From NCBI GenBank assembly GCA_034430895.1, contig DAOUDW010000035.1:148435-212434 (forward strand): DNA of 64,000 bases, given 5' to 3'. Numbering within the stretch: the first letter of the stretch is position 1; every line of letters starts with the position of its first letter. This document shows positions 1 to 9,339 of the stretch, piece by piece. A model generated the notes under the pieces. The model was not told the DNA's origin and searched no databases. It was given only the letters and a program-made list of their open reading frames with translations. This stretch comes from WVZH01 sp034430895 (GTDB taxonomy: Bacteria > Chloroflexota > Anaerolineae > Anaerolineales > E44-bin32). A program made the position numbers and the translations under genes.

Positions 1-287
1 ACCATTCCGGGATCCCCGCCCACTTCTGCCAGAATTTTGTCTTTATCCGATCCGATAGAATCATACCGTTGGATCGCGAGGTCCACATCTTCGTTCAATG
101 CAAACGAGTCAATCGTCATCCTCAGATATTCCACACGAAGATCACGACGCAATTGGTTCACTTCCCCGTCCACCCATTCGACAGGACTAATAACCCATGC
201 ATAAAACACACCCAGCACAATACCCACGACCAAGGTTAAGAGTGCGATCATGACATTCCGATTTAGCTTGTTCATAATTTCATTCAT
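1..287 (-). CDS. Partial small membrane protein, N-terminal 95 residues
   Basis: The gene runs off the left edge, so only its N-terminus is visible. The start is the ATG at 287, six bases after a GGGAAGAG ribosome-binding site; a second in-frame ATG follows four codons later. Residues about 13-33 form one hydrophobic helix (ALLTLVVGIVLGVFYAWV), after which comes a charged region with a PVEWVD motif, a DLRVEYLRM stretch and an acidic helix. This is an N-in, one-pass membrane protein with an extracytoplasmic helical part. I recall similar hypothetical proteins in Anaerolineae but know no function. It lies downstream of topA on the same strand with a 104-base gap, so it may be separately transcribed. 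Confidence 0.6.
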   Translation of the reverse strand, partial: MNEIMNKLNRNVMIALLTLVVGIVLGVFYAWVISPVEWVDGEVNQLRRDLRVEYLRMTIDSFALNEDVDLAIQRYDSIGSDKDKILAEVGGDPGM

Positions 288-391
288 TGCGTCTCTTCCC
301 TCTGTTTGAACTTAGACGCTCCTTGGATTGCTTCAAATCTCGAGCATTCTAGCCCTATCTTTAGAACTAAGCAATCGACACGTTGCAGGAT

Positions 392-2752
392 TTATACCGG
401 ATCGCTTTCTTCGTTCTGCAAAATAGACTGAGCGAATTGCTCATCACATTCTGTACAGCGCGCTTTCTGACGATTCTCGACAATCAACAATCCCCCACAA
501 CTGGGGCATGGAGAAGCGAGCGGCCGTTTCCATGATGTAAATTCGCATTCAGGATAATTCTCACATCCATAAAACGGTCTGCCTTTTCGTGTTCGGCGAG
601 CAACTAGGTCGCCTCCACATTTTGGGCATTTCACACCAATTTTCTCAAGCCATGGTTCTGTATGTCGACATTCGGGAAAATTGGAACAACCGATGAATTT
701 TCCATATCGACCATGCCGCAGCACAAGCGGGCTGCCGCATTCTGGGCATTCACGCCCAATTTCTTCTGGTTCGGCCTTCATCTCTGGCATCGCGTCTTCT
801 GCAATTTTAAGTTGTTCTGCAAACGGCTCGTAAAAATCACGGATGACTGCAACCCAATCGCGCTTTCCCCCTGCGATTTCATCCAATTGCTCTTCCATGC
901 GTGCCGTAAAACCGGGATCAACGATGTTCGGGAAGTGGGCAACGATCAGGTCGTTCACAATTTCGCCAATTTCCGTGGTAATCAAGCGCCTATTCTGGCG
1001 TTCGATATATCCTCGCTGACGCAGTGTTGAAATAATGGGCGCGTATGTGGATGGCCTGCCGATCCCATTTTCTTCCAACGCGCGCACCAGGGATGCATCC
1101 GAGAACCGCGGCGGTGGCTGCGTGAAATGCTGATCAGTATTGATATCCCTGAGGAGAACAAAATCTCCCTTTTGAAGATCCGGAAGCTGAGTAAGCTGGG
1201 CTTTTAATTCTTGATCTAATCCGCCTTTAACATTGGCTCTTTCTTCCTCGCCATTTCGATCGGCTTTATACACACTCAGGAAACCATCAAAACGAAGGCT
1301 GGAAGCCGTAACCCGGAATAAATACTCGTCGTTCACAGACTGACCCGTGACTTCAATTGTCAAAGTGTCATAAATCGCGGGCTTCATTTGAGAAGCCACA
1401 AATCTCTGCCAAATTAAGTTGTATAACTTATATTGATTCGCTGATAAATAGGGCTTTAATGATTTTGGTGTACGCATCACCGAGGTCGGTCGAATGGCTT
1501 CGTGCGCCTCCTGCGCCAAACGGCCACGAGTTCGATAGATAGGAGGCTGTTCAGGTAAATACGTCTCCCCATATTGATCGGTGATGAGTTTTCGCGCTTC
1601 CATCTGCGCTTGTTTTGACACCTGCGTAGAATCGGTACGCATATACGTTATAAGACCCACGCGTTCACCTTCGCCGAAATCAATGCCTTCATACAATTGC
1701 TGCGCGATGACCATCGTGCGGCGTGCGGTGTAGCTGAACCGCTGTGAAGCTGTTTGCTGCATTGTTGAAGTCGTAAATGGTGCGGATGGCTTGCGTGTAC
1801 GTTGCCCTCGGCGTACACCCGAAATCTGGTAGTCTGCACTTCGCAGGTCAGATACGAGCGATTCTACTTCCTCGTTTGATTTTAATTCTGGCTTTTCCCC
1901 ATTATGTTTAACGAGCCGGGCCATAAAGGCTGGCGGTTTTTCTTCGTTTAAGAATTCCGCATCAATCGTCCAATATTCCTGGGGAACGAAATCTGCAATT
2001 TCGCGTTCTCTTTCAACGATTAGCCGCAATGCAACCGACTGCACGCGGCCTGCAGAAAGTCTTCCACGGACTTTTTCCCACAGCAAAGGACTTAGATTGT
2101 AGCCTACCAACCGATCTAGAATACGACGGGCCTGCTGCGCGTCGACCAAATCCATGGCGATATCTCTAGGTTCCTCAAAAGCATGTTGGATGGCGGGTTT
2201 CGTGATTTCATTGAAGACCACACGTTTGGCGATATCCCGGTCGATCTCTGCGGCTTCCAACAAGTGCCAGGCAATGGCTTCCCCTTCACGATCGTGATCC
2301 GTCGCCAGATAAACCTGTGTTGTCTCTGCGGCTGCTGATTTGAGTTCCTTTACGATTTCCCGTTTCTCATTGGGTACACGGTATTTCGGCTGAAAATCGT
2401 TTTCGACATCAACGGATATTTGCGATCGCAGCAAATCCCGTACGTGTCCGATTGATGCCATAACCTTGAATTCTTTATCGAGGAAACGAGAAATTGTACG
2501 CGCCTTTGCCGGGGATTCGACGATCACCAGCTTTCCGCTGCGTTTCTTGCGTCGCTTCTTTCGACGCATCTTTGTTTCCGACACTTCCGGCGGCGTTAAG
2601 CCTTCATGTGCCGCAGTCTTCCCCATCCGATAGAGACCTGTACCGCAAACACCGCAGACGCCTCTCGTCGCCGGCGTTCCCGTTGCCGTGAACGTCGGTT
2701 CCGCCTGAGTAATTTCTCGTTTCTGTTTGCACTTTACACAATAAGCTTCCAC
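392..2752 (-). CDS. topA: DNA topoisomerase I with N-terminal DUF5679-type zinc ribbon
   Basis: Type IA topoisomerase that relaxes negative supercoils through a transient 5'-phosphotyrosine. Residues 1-40 form a small zinc ribbon (YCVKC...GVCGVCGTGLYRMGK) of DUF5679 type, followed by a lysine/arginine-rich linker. The TOPRIM domain starts near residue 74 (KLVIVESPAKA). The active-site tyrosine lies in GLITYMRTDS near residue 368. Three C-terminal four-cysteine zinc fingers lie at about 667, 717 and 754. The open frame extends further upstream, inside manC, but the GTG at 2752 has AGGAG eight bases upstream and gives a 786-residue protein beginning at the zinc ribbon. It is the last gene of dprA-manC-topA. 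Identity is certain; the start is well supported. Confidence 0.95.
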   Translation of the reverse strand: MEAYCVKCKQKREITQAEPTFTATGTPATRGVCGVCGTGLYRMGKTAAHEGLTPPEVSETKMRRKKRRKKRSGKLVIVESPAKARTISRFLDKEFKVMASIGHVRDLLRSQISVDVENDFQPKYRVPNEKREIVKELKSAAAETTQVYLATDHDREGEAIAWHLLEAAEIDRDIAKRVVFNEITKPAIQHAFEEPRDIAMDLVDAQQARRILDRLVGYNLSPLLWEKVRGRLSAGRVQSVALRLIVEREREIADFVPQEYWTIDAEFLNEEKPPAFMARLVKHNGEKPELKSNEEVESLVSDLRSADYQISGVRRGQRTRKPSAPFTTSTMQQTASQRFSYTARRTMVIAQQLYEGIDFGEGERVGLITYMRTDSTQVSKQAQMEARKLITDQYGETYLPEQPPIYRTRGRLAQEAHEAIRPTSVMRTPKSLKPYLSANQYKLYNLIWQRFVASQMKPAIYDTLTIEVTGQSVNDEYLFRVTASSLRFDGFLSVYKADRNGEEERANVKGGLDQELKAQLTQLPDLQKGDFVLLRDINTDQHFTQPPPRFSDASLVRALEENGIGRPSTYAPIISTLRQRGYIERQNRRLITTEIGEIVNDLIVAHFPNIVDPGFTARMEEQLDEIAGGKRDWVAVIRDFYEPFAEQLKIAEDAMPEMKAEPEEIGRECPECGSPLVLRHGRYGKFIGCSNFPECRHTEPWLEKIGVKCPKCGGDLVARRTRKGRPFYGCENYPECEFTSWKRPLASPCPSCGGLLIVENRQKARCTECDEQFAQSILQNEESDPV

Positions 2753-2762
2753 ACACACACTC

Positions 2763-3863
2763 CTATAAGTAATTCTCCAACCCCTTCTCTTGCAGCAAAC
2801 GCACGACTTCTCGTACGCCTTCCGCCTTTTCTTTGGGGCATACCAATAATACGTCTTCCATATCCACCACAATCAAATCATTCGTTCCCAGCGCAACAAT
2901 CATTCGATTTGTGGCTGCATTTTCATCCTGATACAGCAAGGTGTTCTCCGCATCGACAATCAAACTGTTCTTTGCCTGGATCATATTGCCATGTTGATCG
3001 ATCTCTTTGACCTCGAACATACGCGCCCAACCGCCAACATCACACCATCCCAGATCGTCAGCAGGTATGACGCTCACGTTCCTGGCACCTTCCATGATGC
3101 CAAAATCAACCGTCTGGCTTTCTAATCTACACCATACGCTTTCGATGGTTTCGGCTTCTGCATCCGTGCCCAATGCACGATCGATTTCCTGCAGCCCTTG
3201 AAATAATTTAGGCATTTGTCTTTCAATTTCTTTCAGTATGCTTTCGGCCTTCCACACAAACATACCTGAATTCCAGGCATACTCCCCACTGGCGATATAT
3301 TCTTGCGCCAGTTCAAAATCGGGCTTTTCTTTGAAGGATTGAACACAGTAGGCCTTATAGCCTTTGAATACGCCACGTTGTTCACCTCGATGAATATAAC
3401 CGTATCCGGTATCCGGATAACGAGGTGTAATACCCAATGTCACCAGATCTCCCTCCAGCGCCAATTCCCTTGCTGCTTGCAGGAGTTCCTGGAACTTATA
3501 CTCATCCGCAATATAGTGGTCCGCCGTAAGGATGGCGATCACGCAATCGGGATTTTGTCTCTGGAGTTTAATAGCTGCCAGCCCAACAACGGATGCCGTC
3601 CCTCTTGGGCTGGGTTCTAGAATGAAATGATCGACTGGCAGCGATTCCACCTGTCTTGCCAATACTTTCGCCTGATCATCAACCGTAACTACAAAAATCC
3701 GATCGTGATCCATCACAGGCCCCAACCGTTTTACCGAGACTTCAAAGAGAGTCTGTTCTCCAAAAATCCGCAGCATCTGCTTTGGCCGACTACGCCTAGA
3801 CAACGGCCAAAGTCGCGTTCCCCCTCCACCTGCCATGATCACTGCAAAATAATCGTCTTCCAT
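2763..3863 (-). CDS. manC: Mannose-1-phosphate guanylyltransferase, short form
   Basis: Makes GDP-mannose from mannose 1-phosphate and GTP for glycan synthesis in the cytoplasm. The N-terminus carries the nucleotidyltransferase signature (MAGGGGTRLWPLSR, then RPKQ) and the central NSGMFVWKAESIL and DLGWCDVGGWARMF motifs are typical of the family. At 366 residues it has the transferase and left-handed helix parts but not the cupin phosphomannose isomerase domain found in ManC/ManA fusions, so an isomerase must be encoded elsewhere. The ATG at 3863 follows AGGAAG. It sits 12 bases after dprA and 10 bases before the topA start, so the three are likely co-transcribed. Confidence 0.93.
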   Translation of the reverse strand: MEDDYFAVIMAGGGGTRLWPLSRRSRPKQMLRIFGEQTLFEVSVKRLGPVMDHDRIFVVTVDDQAKVLARQVESLPVDHFILEPSPRGTASVVGLAAIKLQRQNPDCVIAILTADHYIADEYKFQELLQAARELALEGDLVTLGITPRYPDTGYGYIHRGEQRGVFKGYKAYCVQSFKEKPDFELAQEYIASGEYAWNSGMFVWKAESILKEIERQMPKLFQGLQEIDRALGTDAEAETIESVWCRLESQTVDFGIMEGARNVSVIPADDLGWCDVGGWARMFEVKEIDQHGNMIQAKNSLIVDAENTLLYQDENAATNRMIVALGTNDLIVVDMEDVLLVCPKEKAEGVREVVRLLQEKGLENYL

Positions 3864-3875
3864 TTGCCGTTCTTC

Positions 3876-4982
3876 CTATTGGTATATGGTTCGCGATTCT
3901 CTTATTTTGATGTACTGCATACCACTCAACTTCTTCACACGCCCCTTCAGTTCAAGCATCGCCAGGGCAGCCGAAATTTGTGAAATCGGCAATGCACAAG
4001 ACTCTTTCAAATCGTCCACGTGAACCGGTTCTATGCCCAAGATCTCCAGGATCAATCGCTCGGTTTTATCCTCCGGCAAGGCCTGAGATACTACCTCCTG
4101 CCGAACTGTGACCTCCAAGTTCAACGCTTCGAGCACATCCTGCGCATTAATCAACGGCCTTGCGCCTGATTGTATCAAGCGATTGACTCCCTCGCTTGTT
4201 GTTCTATGAATATCTCCTGGTACCGCAAAGACCTCACGCCCTTGCTCAGCGGCGAAATCCGCAGTGATCAAAGCCCCGCTTCCTTCACCTGCCTCGACGA
4301 CGATAACCGCCATCGAAAGTCCGCTGATAATCCGATTGCGAGGTGGAAAATTCTTCGCCTCCGGCCTGGTTCCTAACGGATAATCACTTATGATAACTCC
4401 GTTCTCCGCGATTCTCTCAGCCAATTTTCGATGCTCGGGCGGATAGATCCGATCCAACCCGGATCCTAGGACAGCTATCGTTCGTCCACCCGCATCCAAT
4501 GCTGCTTCATGCGCGATCCGATCAATGCCGCGTGCCATGCCCGAAACAATCGTAACACCACTTACCGCGAGTGTTCTTCCGAGATCACGAGTAACCGTTT
4601 CGCCATATGTCGACATCCTGCGTGTCCCTACTACCGCTGCCGCCCATCGATCCTGCGGCAGGAATTCACCCAATGTATACAGCACGGGCGGTGGCGCTGC
4701 GATCTCGCGCAATCTTTGCGGGTATTCGTCGCAATCCCATGTTAGGACTCGATATCCGCTTGTTTTAATCTGGTCCCATAGTATTCCCAGATCGGTCCGA
4801 TTCCGCATTTCGATCAATGCGTCTATTGTTTTCGGTCCTAATCCGGCAGACTTCAACTCTTTTCGATCCGCCTTCCAGGCAAGCTCTACGTCTCCAAAAG
4901 CATCCAGTAAATACTTCATACGCTGTGGCCCGATACCATAAACAAGATTGAAACCTACCCAATATTGTTTTTTCTCCCCCAT
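3876..4982 (-). CDS. dprA: DNA processing protein DprA (Smf)
   Basis: Loads RecA onto incoming single-stranded DNA during natural transformation. A helix-hairpin-helix-like N-terminus (about 1-65) leads to the Rossmann-type DprA core with VVGTRRMSTYGE, GMARGIDRIAHEAAL, LGSGLDRIYPPEH, FPPRNRIISGLS and EGSGALITADFA. The C-terminal 65 residues look like the winged-helix DprA_WH domain. The frame could begin at a TTG at 4994, but the ATG at 4982 has GGAGG five bases upstream, so I use it (368 residues). It is the first gene of the dprA-manC-topA run; dprA beside topA is a common arrangement. Transformation capacity cannot be judged from dprA alone, because many non-competent species keep it. Confidence 0.94.
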   Translation of the reverse strand: MGEKKQYWVGFNLVYGIGPQRMKYLLDAFGDVELAWKADRKELKSAGLGPKTIDALIEMRNRTDLGILWDQIKTSGYRVLTWDCDEYPQRLREIAAPPPVLYTLGEFLPQDRWAAAVVGTRRMSTYGETVTRDLGRTLAVSGVTIVSGMARGIDRIAHEAALDAGGRTIAVLGSGLDRIYPPEHRKLAERIAENGVIISDYPLGTRPEAKNFPPRNRIISGLSMAVIVVEAGEGSGALITADFAAEQGREVFAVPGDIHRTTSEGVNRLIQSGARPLINAQDVLEALNLEVTVRQEVVSQALPEDKTERLILEILGIEPVHVDDLKESCALPISQISAALAMLELKGRVKKLSGMQYIKIRESRTIYQ

Positions 4983-5094
4983 CTCAGCCTCCAAAAGCCG
5001 TCCGAGCTTATCACAGCGATTCTGTCAGTGTCAAGTTGGTTCGTTTTCAATAGCCACTCTTCCGATATGCTCCGATCATTGCAGCCGCATTTCC

Positions 5095-5126
5095 AAGAAA
5101 AAACGCCTGATAAAAATCAGGCGTTT
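5095..5126 (-). terminator. Rho-independent terminator after tRNA-Asp
   Basis: On the minus strand, AAACGCCTGAT and ATCAGGCGTTT pair as an 11-bp stem with a TTT-type loop, followed by a run of T residues. It begins four bases past the 3' end of tRNA-Asp and should end that transcript before dprA. Confidence 0.85.
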
Positions 5127-5129
5127 GTG

Positions 5130-5203
5130 CGGGGATGACGGGATTCGAACCCGCGATCTCTGCCTTGACAGGGCAGCGTGTTAAGCCGCTACACTACACC
5201 CCC
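5130..5203 (-). tRNA. tRNA-Asp (GUC)
   Basis: A full cloverleaf can be drawn. The 7-bp acceptor stem pairs GGGGGUG with CAUCCCC and is followed by a G discriminator. The anticodon stem-loop is CUGCC-CUGUCAA-GGCAG, giving anticodon GUC for aspartate. The T arm is CGGG-UUCGAAU-CCCG. The 3' CCA is not encoded. A promoter lies just upstream and a strong terminator just downstream, so this is a single-gene transcript. Confidence 0.95.
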
Positions 5204-5214
5204 GGTCGCTGAGC

Positions 5215-5244
5215 AGTGTACCACAGCCGCAGAATTGACGTCAA
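5215..5244 (-). promoter_or_regulatory. Sigma-70-type promoter of tRNA-Asp
   Basis: On the minus strand, TTGACG (-35) and TACACT (-10) are 18 bases apart, and a TGG just before the -10 may extend it. The -10 ends 11 bases from the tRNA 5' end. Confidence 0.6.
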
Positions 5245-5275
5245 GATTCACCGCTTACGCGGAAATCACCAGATA

Positions 5276-6379
5276 TCATTTCGGCGGAGGTATCAGTGTC
5301 CTTGTCGGCGTGGGTGTGATTGTGAGCGTAAAGGTCGGCGTCGGTGTGGGCGGAATGTAACAGACACCAGGTTCTGTTCCACTCGGTGTGAAGCCTACCG
5401 CCCATCGGCATGTGTTATCCATCATCGCCGCCTGCTTGATCGGATAAAGTGAACTGGTGATCTCCGGTGAACCAGCTTCTTCCGGTGTGAAATGATCGTT
5501 GTAATCCAACCATCCGGGTTGGATGACCATTTCTTCCGACCAAACTCCCCACATGAATTCACCGATCGAACCGATCAATGTGTGCTTGAATGCCAACTGC
5601 ACTTGATCTGGCTGCGTCGGCGACCTGCGTATCCATGCTGCATCCGGGTCATTGCCAATGCCCTGCGCGAACAGCTGCGTTTCATATCCATCCCATACCG
5701 GCGAAGGGCTATCGGCGTGTAACGGTGTTGTACCACCAACATCGTTATTGCTATCTTTCCAGGCATACACGCCATCCGTGGTCCACTCACTCGACGCCGG
5801 TACGACTCCAGAAATGTACCAATCTCCGCGGCCGTCGATATCTGAGTCAATCTCCACAGCGTACACGGCTTGCGAGTCTGCAGGTGGCTCGCCTTCGAGG
5901 AAAATGGTCACGTACACCCAGTTCCCGCTCATACTCAGTTCGCCGCGGACGATATCAAGATGCTCTAAATAATCCATCACTTCGGAAGTGTACGGTCGCT
6001 CAATGAGATTGATATCGAAGTTATCTGCGATCGCCCTGCGTTCTGCAGCAAAATCTCGTGTGGAACGATCCGTCATGTAACTGGTTAAGCTGCCCGGATT
6101 TTCTGGGCGGACCATGTGTTCTACTGTTGGCGTTGGGGTCACATCAACATCAGGTTCATCCACTGCTTCAATTTCTTCTGGAGCTTCGCTCGATTCGCCT
6201 TCATCTTCAGCCATGGCCTGAAGTGTCCCTTCAACGATAATATCCAAAGCCTGCATGGTTTGCGATGCTGCGACATTAATATCGCTTTCCTGGGATGTTG
6301 CTTTCGGGCCACAAGCAGCAATAACCAAAATCAACATCATCAGAAGCAGAGCAACAATATCTCTATGTATCCTCATCAT
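5276..6379 (-). CDS. Lipoprotein of unknown function with Thr/Pro-rich tails
   Basis: Not recognised as a named family. The N-terminus is a lipoprotein signal peptide (RIHRDIVALLLMMLILVIAAC), with the lipobox IAAC placing a lipidated cysteine near residue 23. A low-complexity acidic stretch with TPTPTVE follows. The folded middle part contains VYAVEIDSDIDGRGDWYISG and DGVYAWKDSNNDVGG, suggesting an extracytoplasmic beta domain with possible metal-binding acidic loops. The C-terminus is another TPTPTFT-rich tail. The ATG at 6379 (367 residues) has GGAGG five bases upstream; the frame reaches 6403. It faces away from alaS. Export to the outer face of the membrane is well supported; any role is unknown. 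Confidence 0.75.
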   Translation of the reverse strand: MMRIHRDIVALLLMMLILVIAACGPKATSQESDINVAASQTMQALDIIVEGTLQAMAEDEGESSEAPEEIEAVDEPDVDVTPTPTVEHMVRPENPGSLTSYMTDRSTRDFAAERRAIADNFDINLIERPYTSEVMDYLEHLDIVRGELSMSGNWVYVTIFLEGEPPADSQAVYAVEIDSDIDGRGDWYISGVVPASSEWTTDGVYAWKDSNNDVGGTTPLHADSPSPVWDGYETQLFAQGIGNDPDAAWIRRSPTQPDQVQLAFKHTLIGSIGEFMWGVWSEEMVIQPGWLDYNDHFTPEEAGSPEITSSLYPIKQAAMMDNTCRWAVGFTPSGTEPGVCYIPPTPTPTFTLTITPTPTRTLIPPPK

Positions 6380-6513
6380 GATTTCCTCCATGGAATTATC
6401 CATCGCGTCCTGTTTTCTATAAACTATAACGTTACCCCTCTCTTTTTTGTGACGATGTTGTCCAATTGATATAAGTATAACCTTAGGAAGGGATATTATT
6501 GCAATTCACTTTA

Positions 6514-6542
6514 TTGATGCGTAAGTGCTCATGACGTATAAT
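6514..6542 (+). promoter_or_regulatory. Promoter of alaS
   Basis: TTGATG (6514-6519) and TATAAT (6537-6542) are 17 bases apart, close to the sigma-70 consensus. The -10 ends 18 bases before the alaS start. Confidence 0.7.
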
Positions 6543-6560
6543 CGCTAACCAAGTGGAGTT

Positions 6561-9314
6561 ATGATGTCGAAGAAACCGATAAATAAACCGTCAACAAAAT
6601 GGACAGGCGCAGAAATTCGTCAATCCTTCCTGGATTTTTTTAAGCAATACGGGCATACCATTGTCCCGTCGGCATCGCTCGTGCCTGGAGGGGATCAAAC
6701 CCTGCTCTTCACCAATGCCGGGATGGTGCAGTTTAAAGATGTTTTCCTGGGCAGTGGGTCGCGGCCGTATGTCCGTGCAGCCGACTGCCAAAAATGCATG
6801 CGTGTTGCTGGCAAGCACAACGATTTGGAGGACGTCGGTCGAGATGACACGCATCACACGTTCTTCGAAATGCTCGGGAATTGGTCATTCGGGGATTATT
6901 ACAAACATGAATCCATCACCTGGGCGTGGACATTGCTGACGGATGTGTGGGGATTGCCGAAAGACCGGCTCTATGCCACATGTTTCGAAGACGAATTGAA
7001 CGAGATTCCTCGCGATGATGAAGCGGCAGAGATCTGGCGCCAGCAATCGGGTTTCGATCCCGATCACTTGCTCTTTTTCGGCAGGGAAGAGAATTTTTGG
7101 GAAATGGCAGACACCGGTCCATGTGGTCCGGATAGTGAAATCCACTTCGATCGCGGTCCCGAATATTGCAACATGCAGGATGTGAAAGGTCACAAGTGTG
7201 CCGTTAACGGCGAATGCCAACGATATCTCGAGTTGTGGAATCTGGTATTCATTCAATACAACCGAATCAGCCCCCACAAACTCAAGCCCTTACCTGCGAA
7301 ACATGTCGATACGGGCATGGGCTTCGAACGCATCGTTTCCGTGATGCAAGACGTCGATTCCAATTACAAAACTGATTTATTCACACCCCTATTGGATACC
7401 GTACAGCAACTGACTGGGGACGATGAACCAGCGCGCAATCAAAATCTTACGCCCTACCGCGTGATTGCAGATCATGGTCGCGCAGCATCCTTCCTGATTG
7501 CTGATGGCGTCGTGCCGGGAAACGTTGGCCGCAATTACGTCTGCCGCATGATCATCCGCCGCGCAAGTCGATTCGGCGCCATGATCGGTCTCGATGAGCC
7601 GTTTCTCTCGGAAGTTGCAAAATCGGTGATCGCAAATTACGGTGACTTCTATCCGGAGCTCAAACGAAACCAGGCAGCCATATTTCAAACACTCAGCGAA
7701 GAAGAACGACGCTTTCACCGCACGATTGATATCGGCGTTGCCCATTTCATGACGTTGCTGGAGCAAACACAATCCTCAGGCTCGAAGACCATTTCCGGGC
7801 AATCTGCTTTTGACCTCTACGCGACATACGGCCTGCCTTACGAAATTACTCGCGATCTCGCCGAGGAACATCAAATTTCAACAGACGAAACGGGTTTTTA
7901 CGAGGCGATGGAGCAGCACCGACTGGCGTCCGGAAATGACGACGACAAAGCGCATGCGGATGAAAACATCGATCTCTATCGGCATATTCTCGAAGACCTG
8001 CAAACCTCAAAATCATTGGGGCCGGATGGTGTGGATTACGATCCATATCAATTGAGCCAATCACAAGGAAAAATCCTGGCGCTTATTCGGAATGGCGAAC
8101 CCGTCCAATCCGCCAATCAAGGCGAGCAAATTGAGGTTGTCCTGCCACAAACCTCCTTCTATGTTGAATCCGGTGGGCAGGTAACCGACAAGGGAAAGAT
8201 TTCCGCTGCCGATCATTCCGCCTGGGAGATCGAAATTGATCGCACTCGTGAACCCGTAAAAGGGTTGATCCTACACGAAGGCAAGGTACTCAAGGGCACC
8301 CCACAGACGAACGATCAAGCGCAGGCAATGATTGATGCAAATCGGCGTTTGGACATCATGCGCAACCACACCGCCACGCACCTGCTTCACGCCGCGCTGC
8401 GAGAGGCGCTTGGAGAGCATGCGCGCCAGGCCGGCTCTCTAGTTTCCCCAGACCGTTTGCGATTCGATTTCACCCATCCCGAGGCGATGACACCTGAGGA
8501 AATTCGATTGGTTCAAGACCACGTGTCCAACGCCATTTTAGCGAACCATAAACTGACCGTGAATCACAAATCACGCGAGGAGGCGATCGAGGAAGGCGCA
8601 ATGGCGCTTTTTGGCGAAACCTATGGCGAAATCGTGCGTACGGTCAGCATCGGCGAAGACGAAAGACACTCATACGAATTGTGCGGCGGAACACACGTCG
8701 ATGAAACCGGCATTATCGGCCCCTTCTTGATCTTAAGCGAAGGCAGCGTTGCTGCAGGAATTCGCCGCATCGAAGCTGTCACCGGGCGCAGAGCGCAAGC
8801 CATTATCGATAAGCGCCTTCAAATTCTGGAAGATATTGCAGCGACGCTGGATTCTCCCGTGGATGAAGTCAATGACCGGGTGACAAGTTTAATTACAGAA
8901 CGCAATCAGCTGGACCGTGAAGTTGCATCCTATCGAACGCAGCAAGCGATGGATGCTTTCGATTTGATCGAACCGCAAGAACACGATGGTGTGCTCGTTC
9001 TCACAGGATTAATTCCCGATTCAAACGCCGACATTTTGCGACATTTGACGGATCGGTTCCGTGCCAAATACAAGTCAGGTGTGGTGTTGCTCGCTTCCGT
9101 CGTTGATAAGCGACCCATTCTCGTTGCAGCCGTTACCGAGGACCTCCTTTCCCGAAACCTGCATGCTGGCAAATTGGTTAAGCTCGCCGCCAAACCTATC
9201 GGCGGAGGCGGTGGAGGGAAAGCGATGTTAGCGCAAGCCGGCGGCAAAGATTCATCCAAATTGAACGAGGCCTTTGAACTCGTTGCGGATTGGGTGAAAT
9301 CAGAGCTCAAATGA
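6561..9314 (+). CDS. alaS: Alanine-tRNA ligase
   Basis: Charges tRNA-Ala and clears mischarged Ser/Gly-tRNA-Ala. The class II catalytic core starts at about residue 15 (IRQSFLDFFKQYGHTIVPSASLVPGGDQTLLFTNAGM). The editing domain has the HTATHLLHAAL motif near 602 and CGGTHVDETG near 707, which supply the zinc ligands. The C-Ala domain ends with a glycine-rich GGGGGGKAMLAQAGG. The length of 917 residues is slightly above the usual 870-880. Two tandem ATG codons are available and GGAG lies just before them, so the second (6564) may be used. It opens a plus-strand run of genes through the MFS carrier. Confidence 0.97.
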   Translation: MMSKKPINKPSTKWTGAEIRQSFLDFFKQYGHTIVPSASLVPGGDQTLLFTNAGMVQFKDVFLGSGSRPYVRAADCQKCMRVAGKHNDLEDVGRDDTHHTFFEMLGNWSFGDYYKHESITWAWTLLTDVWGLPKDRLYATCFEDELNEIPRDDEAAEIWRQQSGFDPDHLLFFGREENFWEMADTGPCGPDSEIHFDRGPEYCNMQDVKGHKCAVNGECQRYLELWNLVFIQYNRISPHKLKPLPAKHVDTGMGFERIVSVMQDVDSNYKTDLFTPLLDTVQQLTGDDEPARNQNLTPYRVIADHGRAASFLIADGVVPGNVGRNYVCRMIIRRASRFGAMIGLDEPFLSEVAKSVIANYGDFYPELKRNQAAIFQTLSEEERRFHRTIDIGVAHFMTLLEQTQSSGSKTISGQSAFDLYATYGLPYEITRDLAEEHQISTDETGFYEAMEQHRLASGNDDDKAHADENIDLYRHILEDLQTSKSLGPDGVDYDPYQLSQSQGKILALIRNGEPVQSANQGEQIEVVLPQTSFYVESGGQVTDKGKISAADHSAWEIEIDRTREPVKGLILHEGKVLKGTPQTNDQAQAMIDANRRLDIMRNHTATHLLHAALREALGEHARQAGSLVSPDRLRFDFTHPEAMTPEEIRLVQDHVSNAILANHKLTVNHKSREEAIEEGAMALFGETYGEIVRTVSIGEDERHSYELCGGTHVDETGIIGPFLILSEGSVAAGIRRIEAVTGRRAQAIIDKRLQILEDIAATLDSPVDEVNDRVTSLITERNQLDREVASYRTQQAMDAFDLIEPQEHDGVLVLTGLIPDSNADILRHLTDRFRAKYKSGVVLLASVVDKRPILVAAVTEDLLSRNLHAGKLVKLAAKPIGGGGGGKAMLAQAGGKDSSKLNEAFELVADWVKSELK

Positions 9315-9339
9315 TGCTGCTTGCACGCGATGTATCCAA

